Shown piece by piece: positions 1-14,600 of a stretch of DNA of 64,000 bases (the first letter of the stretch is position 1; each line of letters begins with the position of its first letter). The notes beneath the pieces were generated by a model. The model was not told where the DNA came from. It saw only the letters and a list, made by a program, of their open reading frames with translations, and ran no database searches. This stretch comes from Varroa destructor. Taxonomy: Eukaryota > Arthropoda > Arachnida > Mesostigmata > Varroidae. The stretch lies in NCBI RefSeq assembly GCF_002443255.2, contig NW_019211455.1, positions 15,160,440-15,224,439 on the forward strand, in the 5' to 3' direction. The translations under genes and the position numbers were made by a program.

Positions 1-3000
1 TTCTGCCAGATCTTGATCTCGGAACTGTCCAAAAGGTGTCGTCGGCTATCTGTCGCCTGCTAAGGTAAGTCTGTCAAATCGGGCTGGATATAATTTATTT
101 TCAACCTGACATTAGGATATTACCTAATCGAAATGGCATGAAAAGAATCGAAAATTTTGTTTCATTATACTTACGGATGGTACTGCACTTCTTTAGATTT
201 TACAAAATTACAATAGATTCAAACGAATCGACTCAAACGAGTTGACTAATAGGTACATAAAGTATTTTTGAACTTACTGGTTTTCGGAGTGCTTTCCAAA
301 AAAAAGCTGTCGCTAAAAAGTATGGGGCCCGCGAAGCGGTCCTTTTTTAATTGGTGCTGAAAGGAATTAGCCGATTTTTTTTATTAATAGGATCAAAAAT
401 CCGCGCAAGGCATACCATATGATTTTCTGCAAATGCAAATGTTCAGTTTCGAAGTCCCTTTTTGAGTAAAGATGGTTATTAGGCTTTTGCACGAGCACAA
501 AATAAAATATTCGTCGTCATGCCTTGTGCATATCAGCTCTCCCTTCTCCAGTGTCTTTAGCTTCTTTAGTTTCTTTTAGTACATATATAAAAAGGAATAG
601 CTACCAATAGCTACCTGTAGTGTGATTTATAAGACTGAGGTTGCAAACAGCGGCAACCAGTAGCGAAATGGTCATGGTAAAGAAATTGGAGACACGCCAA
701 CTAACACTTAATCAAAACTACGTCGATTTACATGCGGGCTGCGTCTCACGTTGATCAGTATTTGGCTGAAGGTCTTCTGCGGGTCTAGATTAAGGGATAA
801 GGCAGAAATTTAATGACTTCTATTTACGTCAACCAGGAAGAGAAGGTTGCTCGTAGAGAGCCCGCATAGGGAGGACACTAAATGGCGCCGAGTACAAAGT
901 ATACGGCCACTGCTGTTGCCGATTGTAAGTGAACTCACAGGGGCCATTTTTATTTCGTTGATGCGGCGGTACAGGAAGGGCGGCAATGAAATCTAGTCAT
1001 ACGGAAAATTTGTAGCAGCTTGAGTAGTATAAGGGTGTACCGCTTTAAAGCTTTATCATTGATCCTATGCACTTCCTAATATTGTTTTCAATAGAACTGC
1101 TAAACCAATATCGTGAAAGCAACATCGTGAACATCGTATCATTAGTCCTAGCCAGGCAGAGAAAAGTCGAATTTGAAAACCAAACCAAATGAGCGGGTAA
1201 CATTTTTCAACTCCAGCCTTGTATTGCGTGGCAATGACCGCTGGGTCTCAGAAATTTATGGGAAGAAATTAGAAGCTTCCCCATTCCAAGCGCATTCTGC
1301 TGACTGACTCAAAGAGAAGTTTACATTGCTACGGCTGAGCTTCTTGGATGACAGAGTATATTTCGGCAACAGGCCACAATTTCACTGTGAGAACAACCCG
1401 AGGGATGGGTTAGCATAACTCCAAAAAATATAAGACAATATAGTACAAAATGCCTGCAATCGAAAAATTCCGGGGTAGGACTTAGCCTTTGTTCTTTCTT
1501 ATCTAACAATTGTCGTTATACAGGAACAAGTTTGTAATGTCTCCTACTGTAGCTATTTTCTTCAAAAAAATCATACGAACTAACCAGCTTTTAGTTTATC
1601 CGGCCAACCGACATATTTTAACCAGCTGGTAAGTCTACCGCTGCCGCTAGCAGGTCGCCCATATGCAAATGAGAAGGTCTCCGAACTGTCGAAAAGTGTG
1701 CCAGCGATCTGCTCGGTGAACCTTGACACAGGACCGTCAACAAAAAAAAGGCGCAAGCCGAGATGCTTGCCTACTTATCGTATATTTTTTTTTAATTGAA
1801 TTTGTGTGCTTACTCATTGATTAACAACGACACTTGTTCTGTCAAGTATAACACTGTGTCCTCATGCATTTATCAATCATATCTGGAGCACTATGCGTAA
1901 TTAAAGACTTTGTTTTTTAGTGTAAGGTAATCTCCCTCTATAACTCATACTCCTATTCGCATTTTTTTTATTAAATTTAGATTATAAAGTTTAAATTATG
2001 TAAATATGTGATATCTAAGCCAATAATTTCTTGCGAATAAAGCACTCATAAGACATAAAAGAAGACTCAACTTTTTTTCGTCCCCCATTATCCTCAACAT
2101 CAACTACGCAATTCTCATGACATGCCAAGATTACTCTATAATCTGACATAACATGTCACTGCCTGCACTCTTCAAAATGTGCATATATATATATAAGAAA
2201 GGAGGCAAAAAGGGTCTTAGCTTTGTTGACCGTAGTCTACTTCGCTAGAAGGTCTGGGTGATGTCTCGTTGTTAAGCTGCTGGCTATCGCTTTGTCTCTC
2301 GAAGCAACTAGCAGTTAGTGAGTCACTGGTGACGACGGCTCTTTCCACACCAGTACCCGCTGCTGCGCCATGCCAATGTCCTACGTTTCTGCGTTGTTTT
2401 CTTCCTTGAGCTCTGTCTTGATCTTGAACCCGTGTTCAGTCACTCGTTTAGCCGAACTCAGCCGGATACCGACTGTTGGCTACACTACGCAGGTTGTCGT
2501 CCACGAATCTAGCAAAAATACGTTTACATTTACACTATTTTACTAAGACAAACTCTTGACCACAATGTGGCCAAACAGGGAATCTTTATCACCTGTCCAG
2601 GAAAATAGCTTGAAAGGCATTGGCTGGTATGAGACAGTGTCAGGAAGAATCCGGTGATGAAGGCCAGACCTTGACAACATGCGTTGTAATAGCAGCCACA
2701 TCGTTAGAGAGCGTAAGCAGCGCCTTTATGACAAATTCTCGCGTCAAATGAGAGTGAATAGGCAGCGGGCAACGGTTCAACGTCATCTATCCAGTACTGA
2801 GCTTAGGCAAGGCATGCCGGCATGCTCTAGACCCGTAGTGGTCTTTTTGCCAATTGCTTGTACCACATTGTTTTCCTTATTTCAGTATAGTTGCTCGGTG
2901 CTTTGCGTTTCTTGCTGACAGTTTGAAAAGCATCCACAAAGCTGGTGCTACTTATGGTAACGAAAAGGTAATAATCGAACGACTATTTTAGCCAATGCAA

Positions 3001-6000
3001 TCTGCTGCTAAATCTTGGCCTCAGCAAAATTTGAATGATAAGGCCTTGAACCACACTTTCTGAACTAAGCGGCACTTTTAAATCCTCAGCGCCAACACAC
3101 TGGCGTCACTCAGTCCCTCGAAGGGCTCGTTAAAGCGTGATGCAGGTCTAGTTGCATATTGCTACTCATCGAATCCTAATTGATATGATACACAAACAGG
3201 AATATACGAATTGCATTTATGAAAGAAACCCGTTAGCTTTATTGAGGTCGACAACAGGGATAGGCTTTTGTGGATTTGTTTGTTCTAATGTGCGGGGTAA
3301 TCAATTAAAGCACATGAAAATTGAATTCGATGTTATGCACTGTGAACTATTTTTAGAAACACCGTGTCTTGAGGAACTACGTACACTATACATGCACCGT
3401 TGTTAAAGTGATGTGAAACACGCTACGCTAAACCAAAGTGACCCAAAATGAGTTCTCATCGTCATTAGAGACGTGAACTAATAAATGAGCATTTTTTTTA
3501 TCTTTTTATAAACAAGATTATGTTACGAACGCTTTTGGGTATTCAGAGCCTCGCCATGGGTGGTTATTGTCCTTGGTTGATGTAGTGGTTCTTGAGTGAA
3601 TGTGGCACAGGAGTAAAACGTACCTGTCGTAAGATGAACGTTTTGACAATTTCTTTTTCGTGTATATGATAAAAGCCTACAATGAATTCTAAGGTGTATA
3701 TTCGAAGTTGCCGCGGTCGTCTGTACGTGAGTGCAACGAACGCACAAATTAACAGCAGTAGAAACAGTACAGCTACTAGATCGTTTGCAAACCTCTCGAA
3801 TTGTTCTTTTCAAAATGCATTTCAGACAGCGAACATTACTCACCTACAACAGCTGCCTTGATATAAATGTATATGTATGTCTGCATCTTGTCCAAAGGGC
3901 CTCATTGCCCGAGAATTGCTAAAAACTATGCGATTGAATCCCTTTTGTTATTTACGATAGATGCTTTCCCTAAATTGATGTTTCAGTACTGTATTTGTTC
4001 AACACAGAATGTTATACAGAGGTAATCATGATCTATGTAATAATCATAATCTATAATAAAATTAAAAAAGATACAATTTGTAATTTTACAGAAAGAAGCA
4101 TTTGCTGACCCCAAGTGACTTGACCATCGAATGGCGTCCACTGTTTCAGCTGACCGAACGTTGCCTCAACAGGTCTTTCGAGTATCATGGTCTAATCCAG
4201 TGCCCGCAGACGCTCGAGTCCCAGCTAAACACATTGATACGATCATGTCGGCCTTATTTCCATTTGTCAGCTACTAAAGAAATGTTGGACGAGTGGCTCG
4301 TTGACATGTGTCCGTATGACGACTTCCGGGATACCTTAGTTCGGCGTCTTCAGTTGTTCCTACCAACGACGTTGCCGCCTGAACATTTTGACAAAGGTTG
4401 GAAACTTTGGTTCGAGCGGTTCGTAACCTTGTGGCGTCTTGACCGCAGAGGTGGAACAGAAACAATACTTGTCGGGCTGTTCGCTCGACTTGCAGAAGAC
4501 AACATTGGATATATCGACTGGGAACCGTACGTGCCTGACATATTCACACGACTACTTCGATCGTTCAATCTGCCGTACGGGAATGGTAGTCTTAAGGTAT
4601 CGCGGAGCTCGCCTTCAAGCCAGTGCGAGATTGCTCAATTTACACGATGGATTGTGGCATGCCTCGGGGGCGGGTCATCAACGCAGCTGCATTTAGAATT
4701 GTTGTTTAAAACCATCGAATCATTTTATCATCCTAGTAATTCTGGCAGATGGACTTTACGACTAACGAAGTTCCTAGCCAAGCTTACTGATGGCTTTCTC
4801 GACCGAGTGTGGCAAGAACGCAGGAAGACGAAGACCTGGTGTCACGAGATCCCTGACAGCAAGAAACTTACCGAGAGCGACATCGATGCGTTCGTGAAAA
4901 CCATCCGACCGATCGGGCTTATGGCGATGTTTTTGAAGATGCATTACACTCATGGATGCACATCACTCCAGGCAATCGCCTGGCTTCGACCCGAGGCCGT
5001 AGTGCCTTCTCTTCTTGAGAAACTCAACGATGCTCTTTACAACGTATCCGAACCGCACCGATTAACAGCGACGCTTGTCTCGATGGCATTCGTATCACGC
5101 CTATTAGTCCTTAATCACACCAAAATGGGTGTGCCTATAGATATTCCTGGCCTTCTTATGGCCTGTCTACCTGGCATCGATCCTAATGATAACCGCAAAA
5201 CAACGGTCACATTCCAACTCATTTCCACTCTCGTAGCTGTAGTGCCCCTGGTGGACTGTAGCAGCGTAGCCGATGATGTGGACCCGTCACTTCAGGAGGT
5301 TTGTCTGACAACAGCCGCTTTCGAGGACTTTGTTCTCGAGCTAATCTCGAGGTGCATGGCACTAATCGACAATAACGCCGCCGACAATCAACATCGGGAA
5401 AGCCAGACGAGCTCGTTAGATGACAGCATCCTCGATGTGGGACTCGCGTCAACATTTTCAGCAGTCTTCAACCAGTGCTCGCCGGCAATCTATCGATCGG
5501 CGCTTGATAAGTTGACTGGACTGATCGATAATAAGATTCTGAGTCGGGTGCCGGGTAAGCAGGTTGCAACTATGGTGCGATGCGCAGTTTCCGCTAATCC
5601 TCAGTTAGGATTAGAGACGTTCCTGATACGTTTTGCTAAGCGGGCGTTGATCCTGCTTGAGCCAGATGAGGTTTTGCAGGAAGAAAAAGTGGACAACGAA
5701 CTTCAGTTTTCACTCACGCTGTTATCCGAGGTTGTGCGCTGTAACGGAGACGGAATTCGGCCTCATATGCTGCTGATAATTAAAGTTATTCGTCGTGGCC
5801 TTAGGCTGAATTCGCGTACAGGCTACCTCGACTCAGGACTCATACTGCGTCACACATTTAGGGCTCTGGTGGCCGTGTACCCATATTTCTATCGAGTTAC
5901 CCCAAGACCATCTGTCATAACCGCTGAGAATCTACCAATTCCACATTGGGGTGCAAGTGAGGACATGACGAGCATTCAGATTAAGTGGCACACACCCTCA

Positions 6001-9000
6001 GATGAAGACATCAACTGCGCTAAAGAACTATTCGAGGCATGTAGTCAACCTGAGATCGATCGACTTCGACGTTGGTGTGACGATCCGCAAAAGAACTCGA
6101 TGACCAAAGAGGAAGTGCAAAGGTCACTTACCGTCATCTGGGATACACTTCAGGGGCTCGGCTCATGCTTACCTCCTCTGAGAGGAGAGGGAATCAATGT
6201 GCTCCAAACAAATACCTCTATATTTTGCAATCGTGTCCAGAACACAGGGAAGAAAATCTTTTCCGAAACGCTCCGCGAAAGTATTCTGGTTAGTATGATG
6301 AATATATAGCGTTCGTACAATCAGTTAGTAATTTCCTAGTAGTTTTTCTCACGTATGACTTCTACCCCCCCCCCCCCCCCCACCAGAACGACATTGAACG
6401 AGTGGTGTTAACGGTGTCAACGATTTACGAGGACGATATTAAGTCGTTCATCTTCATCTGTCGCATTATCAGCTCAGTGGCGTTCTATTTTGGCGTGACC
6501 AAACCCGAGTTCGAGGTCCGCTATAAGGGCTACAAGTTAGCCAAACAGATGTTTGATCTTCGACTTGTCGAGAGCTCGCTAAAGCATACCCGTTCTGTTA
6601 TCGTCGGTAAGTGTCTTTACTTTAATCTCTACTATAACAACAGCTTGCGTGTTCACATCTTTGTACATACGCTGGACGCAAGCGTCAAAAAAAAAAGCTT
6701 TTCTAAACGATCCTTGATTAAATAGAGAAATATGGCAAATGTATTAGTAGGTTCCAGTTGTACACAATTTGCTCGCAAGTGTGTTTCGCTGATGTTTGAC
6801 TATTCCGTGTTATTATGCATTAATTAAAGACCGCGCTCAACTACAGCATGAGCTAAGGCTGATGCAGGTGTGTCAACAATTTACCAACAACCACAAACGG
6901 GCAATGCAGATTTTGTTCAAATTGGCCATTTCACATTATTCTCAGGTATGTTGTCATCAGTGCCTTAACGTCAGTATCGTTCTTAGCTGACTGCTTCTTA
7001 TTAATATAAATATAAATATTATTATCATTATTTTTATTTTGGGGAGCACAACTGTGAGTTACGGGCTATGATCGCCGAGTCATGTGCTCCCTAGCTAGAA
7101 TATCAAAGATATGAACTCAGGGCCTTGTGACATGTATAGACGATACGCGCTTACTAACTCAACGTGTATTGTATTAACGCCAACGCTACAGTTTTGTGAA
7201 ATATCATGATTGCATAAATGAATATTATATCTGTACCTGCAAAATATAATGCCTCTAGATATAGAAAGATATAAATCAGCCCCTGTTATGGGAGCTTTAT
7301 CTTTACAGCGAAACCTCACCCTAAAACTCTCTATTCGATGGATATACCTACTACGGCGTAGATTTTGTTCTCAATAGACTTTTAATAACACATTAATGAA
7401 AATATTTTAGACCAATCACGTGTAACTTTAGGAAAATAGCATTTAGGGCGTTGGTCAAATGTAATTTTGATTTTTTAGGTGCGAATTCAGGCGCAGGATG
7501 TTCTAGACGCCTTTTTCACGGTTTTCTCGCGCAGTTATCGGTTCGTGCTTGATGACGTATGCTCTTTACTTGTCAGCCCCTCGATAAGCCATGACCAGTA
7601 TAAGGGTATACTCTACACTCTATTAGGCAACAAAGACCACAACATTCTAACGACAAACAACTGGAACGCTATGGCCAAGCTGTGGCCATCACTTGTGAGT
7701 GCTCAGCATTCAGAAAAACCGTCTATCATCACGTTGATTAGTCGTCTTCAGGACCAGGTACGTTAAGACATACGTCTGCTAGAGCGTCTAAAGATCTTAT
7801 TGTGTTGCGTTTGCGATGTTTCAAACAGATTACACTTTGTCAGTGGTTTGTACTTATTTCATCATTCGGCCGACACTTTAATTTGGTGATTTTCTCTACT
7901 GTGCTCATTAATGCTTTTTGGTTTGTTTCCAGGTTGTCAAGTACATGGAAACCTACCCGATGGTTACCAAGGTACCAGTGCAGATAGCAAGGCGGGCACG
8001 CGCTCTAGCAGGGACACTTATGGAGACCTCTGAGATCAAACCTGATGATACACCTAAAACCTCTGAGCTAAACCTAGAGAATCTAATAATGAATGGAGAA
8101 GCAAATGAGGCAGTTTATGATAAACTCGTTGTCGATCTCACCAAACTGGTTGGCAGCGGAAAGCTGTAAGTCTTCGATCATTATCGTTATTAGTAATACT
8201 GCTCGTGTATAATAAACACCTTAGAATTAGGCGTAGTCAAGTTCAATTGCTGCTTTAGAATTGCGTATAATTTGCAAATACTTTCAGACACTGGCGACAT
8301 CACTATCTCGGATTGGTTATGCTCAAGATGTTATTACGGCACGATCTTTCCTTCAAAGAGGAAACTGTTCAGATGATCACGGATCATCTGATATCGGAAC
8401 ACTTGCGTACGCGTAAAATCTGTATTGATATCCTTACCGGAATCCTTTATCAACAGAAAAGGAAAATGCTTAAAGTTAAGATAAAGCGCGAAACTATCGA
8501 AGAGGTGAACGCCAAAATTCCGCTCAACCCGGCATTTGCAAAGTGCCTGGAAGGCCGCAAAAATCGACCATTCAATTTATTTCTGCAGCTTAACTCAGCC
8601 AACTATCCTGATACGCAAGAGCGCTGGGACAAGGCCATTTTCATACACAAACCCTATGTCGGTTACAGTGGCCTGAAGGATGAAGTCGAACTGTATGCGC
8701 CGGACAAAGAACAATGGCCAATTCCTAAGCCCGAGCAGATGAATCCTGTAGAACAGGTTATATTCGCACACTTCGCCGACCCCGAGTTCGTTAAGCAATT
8801 TATTTTCTATTTAGCCATTGAAGAGAACAAAGGCCGGGATAAATTCGAGGGCAAACGGGTGGGCTTTTTTAAAGGACTGTTTCGTAATTATGGCGACGCG
8901 TTCATTGGCAACTTTGAAGGGTACTTGAACAAGTATCTCAAAGAAAGCAAACAGGAATCAGAACAAAGATGTGCCCTCGAAATTCTTGCAGGAATGGTAC

Positions 9001-11693
9001 GCGGAGCTAAACACTGGAATTTCGAGAGAAACCAAAATCTGGCCAGGCTCGTTGTGCCGTTATTTGAAGAGGGTACAGCAAACATTTTACCAGAGACAAT
9101 GGCAGACTGGGGCGCTTGCGTGGCGACAATGCTTGAGGCGCGGGATTGCAACAAGTTCTATTGGTTCTTTGAGGTGATTACCAAAAACTTATTCGAGGGC
9201 AGCTCGTTTATTCAGGCTAGCCGTATGTACACGCTTCTTGGTGGATTGGTACAAATGCGATGGCGAGTGCAGGAAATCGACCATCGTCTGCTGGAAGAAA
9301 TAATTCCAAATTTGGCACACCCATACCTCAACGTCCGCGAACGTATGGCTCACTTGTTGGCGAACATTTTCGCGTTCGACGTACGTATTAACGATGGTAT
9401 GATGACAAAATTTGATAACGAAGACCACTTCGTGCTAGCGCCGAAAAGCATCGACTTTGAGACGAAGGTGCTGAGTTCGCTCGAAATGCTCAAACTCGAC
9501 AATCACGAACAGGAAAAGGAGGCGGCCAAGAGACTCTTCCAAACACGTGAGTTTGATTCTGTCGTGTGATATCTAGTCATTGATTAGCTAGAGATCTGAA
9601 ATAACCTAAATCTATATATTGTATTATAGTAACCATTTTCGTCAATTTTTTGGGCTGTAATCATGTTTTGCCATTCTTTCGGTGAGGCAGTGCTTAAATG
9701 GCAAGCGTCGCATTGTGTCCAATCATACGCATGTGTCCTTCCACGAGAAGCCCTGATGTTGATTCCAACGGCATGCCGGCTTATTGCGGATACCAGCAAC
9801 GAGGAGCTTCAAAAAGATTGTGGCATTCTAGTAGCACTCCTTGGCTATGAGCTATTGTCAAATCAAACGCTTCACCTTGTCATCGAAGCTGTGCAAGCCA
9901 GTCTAAATGAACCTTTTTGGAAGGTAGGTGAAAAAGTTTGTCCATGTCAAAACTGAATTAACTTTATTTCTATAGAATAAGCTATCGTTGTCTTATACAT
10001 AGTAAAGCAATAGTTAATTTCTAGGCACATCTTATCGTGATAGTAGTACTAATTTCAATATCCAGATTGTTTAAATTAGATGTGATCTTGTTATATAGAG
10101 ACACTAGAAGGCTTTTACGTGGCCTACTACGGTCAATGTGGTTCCACCAATACATAGCTTTAATTGTTTAACTAGATATTGCTTTCTTTCTTTCGGCCCT
10201 AAACCAAAAATAGGTGCGTACTTTCGTCGTATCGCTGCTTCTGTTCGTGACTTACAGCAATCTGTTTTCGGTTAGCGCCGATCCCAAATTAATGCAAGAC
10301 ATCAAGGACATCATCTTTAAGTAAGTGAATAGGTAAAACGTGTGACTGAATAGACCTCTGTTGGCTTCAGAATCTACTAGGTCAGGTCTACATACAAGTC
10401 TGCAAACTTGGTAATTTGTTAAGGGTTTCAACGGATGAGTGCAAACAGTTTAGCAAATTCGAAGATCCGAAGTATATGGTCAGCCTTCATTTGTACACTG
10501 GTAGGATCTTACTAGGTGTTTTTTTACATATGCGTAAGTCAATTAATACGCGACCGTCAATAATCGTCGTTCTTCAAACTCGTCTGCTATTCAGGGTGAT
10601 CGCTGACCAGCGAGTTGAGGTTCGCACAGCCGCTCAACAGGCCCTATCTGGCCTGATCCACTGCGGACTCATCGCCGTCACCGATGAAATGCTCAACAAA
10701 ACTAAGCGGAAATTAAACAAAACTTCGCGCCAACTTCGTGATCGTCGAGCAGCACGTCGTGCTCTTCTAGAAGTGAAACATACTGCATCGAAAAACGACG
10801 TTACACAAGAAGGAAACTTAGGTGAGCTTCCGTCAAAGGTAAAATTGTCAAATTTGTCGAGTGGTTTAGGTAAGTCTCCTGAAAAGATCATTTGGAACGG
10901 CAATATCTAATACTTTGAGTAAGAGATCGGTTGATATCTCGTAACGTTTGTTAAAAAGGGGTTTTTCTTTACTGTAAGGAAGAAACGAGGGTAAGCACTC
11001 ATGGAAATCTTGTGCAAAAGAACTACTTCAGCATCAAAAATCTTTTAGATTTTCGGATATGTAAATATACATATATACACCGAATTTCTGAAGCCTAATG
11101 AATGCCATGGTATTCCCGTAAGATGAGGCAATAGCGGTTAGTCATCGAATCAACATATTGTCGTCACCCTGTTTTGCAGATGAGAAAACCGTGGAAACGA
11201 AAAACGCCCGTGTTGAAAATGATTCAGAGCTCATTATTAATTACCATGCCTGCGCCTTAGAATTGTGCGCTATGGTCAATGCATATCCTTACGACGTCCC
11301 GGACTTTATGCCCGATGTCATCTGCACACTTGCCGAGCACGCGAATGCCCCACAACCAATAGCGGTTAGTATTTGTCGTTGCCCCTGTTGACCGTTTAGC
11401 TTACGCGATTAGAAAGTTTTGGTTCTAATACAAATGGAATAATAATAATGCTTGCTAAAAATAAGAACGACATTAGTTATTACAATATCATATGAACCCA
11501 CTTAATATTGTTATTATGAAACAATTTTATAATTCAATCGGTGTGGTGATTCTTACAGTCAACGATTAGGAAGACATTATCAGACTTCAAGCGGACCCAT
11601 CACGACAATTGGCGCAATCATAAAGACAAATTCAGCGAAGAGCAGTTGGGTATAATTACCGATCTGCTCGTATCCCCATCATACTATGCGTAA
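1..11693 (+). CDS. PSME4: Proteasome activator complex subunit 4 (PA200), 5'-partial
   Basis: HEAT-repeat activator that caps the 20S proteasome in the nucleus. The window opens inside an early exon, so about 100 N-terminal residues are missing; 1766 residues are present (human protein about 1840). Exons: 1-64, 4092-6288, 6387-6606, 6830-6945, 7479-7757, 7933-8165, 8288-9546, 9691-9923, 10214-10320, 10595-10869, 11180-11364, 11559-11693. All junctions have GT-AG ends and matching phases, for example AG+A across the 4-kb first intron, giving [19 protein letters not shown]. Family blocks seen: [62 protein letters not shown]-like [11 protein letters not shown], and the terminal [15 protein letters not shown]. 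The final YYA matches the PA200 C-terminal motif that inserts in the 20S alpha-ring pocket and opens the gate. The reading frame is intact throughout. The next gene, ITPK1, is convergent. Confidence 0.95.
65..4091 (+). other. PSME4 first visible intron, 4.0 kb
   Basis: This intron separates the exon at the window edge from the 2.2-kb exon 2. The donor is GTAAGT at 65 and the acceptor ends TTTTACAG at 4091. The other introns of the gene are about 95 to 530 bp, so this one is an outlier. It contains only short random open frames, a short TA run near 2189 and oligo-T tracts; I see no recognisable gene or repeat family in it. A regulatory role is possible but unsupported. Confidence 0.8.
6365..6386 (+). 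promoter_or_regulatory. 17-C polypyrimidine tract and 3' splice site
   Basis: An uninterrupted run of 17 cytosines (6365-6381) followed by ACCAG forms the acceptor of PSME4 exon 3, which starts at 6387. A pure poly-C tract replaces the usual T-rich polypyrimidine tract. Homopolymer length is uncertain in many assemblies, but the exon boundary is fixed by protein homology and phase. Confidence 0.8.
7042..7091. repeat. Intronic hairpin in PSME4
   Basis: GGGAGCACA (7042-7050) and TGTGCTCCC (7083-7091) form a perfect 9-bp stem. ACT/AGT next to it (7051-7053 and 7078-7080) extends the stem after a small bulge, leaving a loop of about 24 nt. It sits in the 533-bp intron between 6946 and 7478. It is unlike the AT-rich intron around it. 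Confidence 0.6.
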
Positions 11694-14600
11694 ATACTAG
11701 CAGACAAACACCGGTCGTAAAATATTTAATGGTAGATTATGTTTTTAGTAAATAAGATGAAGAAACTCTTATTTAGTAATTAGTGAGTAACATGTGTGGT
11801 CCAAAAGCAAGGTGCTTACTTTCAGCCCAGAACATGTTCTGCGACAGGGCTTGTGCTCGTCGCCGTGAGACTGCTGGGCTTTCAGTACGGCGCATGCTAG
11901 CATATTAGCGTAGAAGGAGAGGCTTTCATCAAAACCGATGGGGAAAGCTTGATTGTTAAAAAAACTCGTACCTGTAGGTTGCTATTACCGGTAAAGCAAA
12001 CACTTGTGTTGCCACCTTTAATGGTTTAATTATATAGACAGGAAAAACCCTGTAGTGGGCCAGGTTTCCACATCTCAATAATTTAAACTGCTCGGAAACA
12101 TCTTTTATGAAAAAAAACTTATCATTTCGTCTCCCTACCACAACGATTTTTTTTCTCTTTAAATCGCTAAGCGATTTTAATGAAATGGTTTTTTCCGTAT
12201 TGTGGCTTATTGAGCGATTGGTCGTTTACCTTGGATTTGCGAAGATAGTGAAAAAGACATGAATAAATACATCATCAAGAACGGGGCAGATAGTTAACTA
12301 TAGTGAAATATTGAATTAAGCATGCCTCCTGCAATTTTAAGTGGAACTCTATTCGTAGAAAAGAAGCTATAGAAAGATGCGCAAATAGGGATTTTTGCTC
12401 CTGGGCTGCGATCGTACAGCGTCCGTACAAATTATCTATACATTTCCTATAGAAAAAAACTCGAGACATTTTTTTAACCTATATTTTGATTGTAGATTAA
12501 TTTTCAAGTGCACTCTTGTGAAAGCGGAAAGGGTCATGTCTCTCTAGCAGGTTTTTGCGCTTAGAATTATTATTCATTTATTGATTTTACCTAAGTATGT
12601 GTTTTCAATGTGCTATGTGCTCCAACAAAATAAGAAAAATATTTTTCATTAACTGCGCGCAAAATAGGTAAGGCGGAGCTGTAGGTGAGGCTACAAAATA
12701 ACGAACTAGACTAATTGATATATTTCATTCGATAATTAAATGAGTGTGTTCGACTAATAAAACGCATTGTTTTATTTGCGCGGCTTTGAGAATAGCAGAA
12801 GGTGACAGCCGTCCTTGTGTAAGGCCCGTGGGGTCTATCAAAAGTGTATTATTTTATTAGGTTCTCTCTCTCTGAACACATGTTCAGTTAATTCGCTTTC
12901 CCCACAAAGTAACTTGTACATGAAAGAGAAAGTACAAACTAAAAAGACGTGTAGTTAATAGTAACGACGACCCAAAAAAGGGGTCAAAGGTGAAAAAAAA
13001 CAAAGTAGAAACTCTTAAATGCGGAACTGGAATACTATTAGCAATACAGTTATCTTACAACATCGTTTACATATCGACTAACTGCAGTTCTGTGTAGGTG
13101 TGTGCAGTCCGCTAGATACAAGCGCGTCATATGTGCAACATACGTTGGAAATATAATGGGCTGTAACCTCTGCTTCTCCCTAAAGCTGTTGCTCATTCGT
13201 CATAAATTACCCGTGTCGATGATCAGGCAAGTTGACGGTGTAACCTCAAATTTCATACTGTGTTCTGCCCTAGAGTGATCGGAGTCGCACACCAATCTAT
13301 ATTGAAGTAGTATATGGGTATCTATTGGAGAAAGTAAACTAAATAGTTGAATAGGTTTGTCCGTTCGTGGTATGTCTAATAAATAGTTGTTGTGGGATGC
13401 TCGAGGGGGGAAGGATAACTTCGAATGATCAAACTGAAACTATGAAAAATAGACTTGCACCGCAAGGAGGAAAAACGTTTGTGTATGTCACAGTATTCTA
13501 AGAATCAATACTGTTTCGTTGAGATAAGAAAATCTTGAACTATTAGAAGTAGACAGAGTTCCAACTATTTATATATATATCGATACTGGATATATATATA
13601 TATATATATATATATGTCCAGTATCGATGGGTAAACAAATAGATAGTTGATACTAGTAACAACATTGTAAGCGAAAGAGAAAAATACAGAATGGAGTCGA
13701 AAGAAGTGTTGACTGTTGCTGTCCCTTTGTTGTTATAAACACACCTATTTTTAATGAACAGTCTTATACTCTTGTATACAGGTTGGCGTATACGGTATTC
13801 GCTGTAATAAAAAACGAAAATGTGATTTTGTTAAATTGTCTATTCACTTCTGTAGTTGCTCAGTAATGATCGCTGAAATTAACTTTGCAAAAGTTAATTA
13901 ATAATAAAGGTATGTAAATCCTTTCTTCAGAAAAAAAGAGAAAAAAACGAAAATAAAAAAGTTTTAAATTTAAAAATTTTTTCTAAACATACTTTAAACG
14001 TTATAAAAAAATTTAAAAAACATAAAATAAATAAGATATAATTGTTTTTACATACAGTTATTCCAGCGGAATTTTTATGTGTGCTAAAAATACCATTACT
14101 AACAGTCGTGTTTCTTCAATACAACTATCAATCTGCGCGATCACTTTCGATTTAGGACCTAAACCACTCACTTGTTATTCTCAGAAAATCCGCTAGTCCG
14201 TCTAGCAATATATAATATATTCCTTAATGTTGCTCAAATACGTTGCATACGAAAAATTTCAGCGAAACTAAGGTCAAGATGATGGCAAGTTGAAGGTCTT
14301 AAAATCCAATGGATTAAAACGGCCAATAAAAAGAACTGTTTAATAAATAATATAATAAATAAGAATAAAAAGGTGACCAACTGTTATAGCTTTCTGGCTA
14401 ACTTGACTGGCAATTGATATTTTGCTTTTCATAACGACCGTATAAGAGGTCTCATGTGTTACTTTTTGGGTCCACTTCCGATCTTCAAATTCTTTAACTA
14501 TAAATTATTGAGGTTTATACAGTTAAGCTCCCAAAAATCTTCCTTAGATTTGTCGAAGCTACATAGAAACCTTTGATTTTGGGTAAACAGCTTTCAGTAT

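Noticed and set aside
10634..10903. Antisense open frame over PSME4
   Set aside because: It is a shadow of the conserved exon 10595-10869, whose frame and phases are fixed by homology. The same applies to the antisense frames at 4274-4568, 5219-5455, 8595-9154 and 9189-9428.
11829..11840. AGAACATGTTCT perfect palindrome resembling a p53-family half-site or steroid-receptor element
   Set aside because: A 12-bp palindrome is expected by chance in 64 kb, and no second half-site or promoter context was seen.
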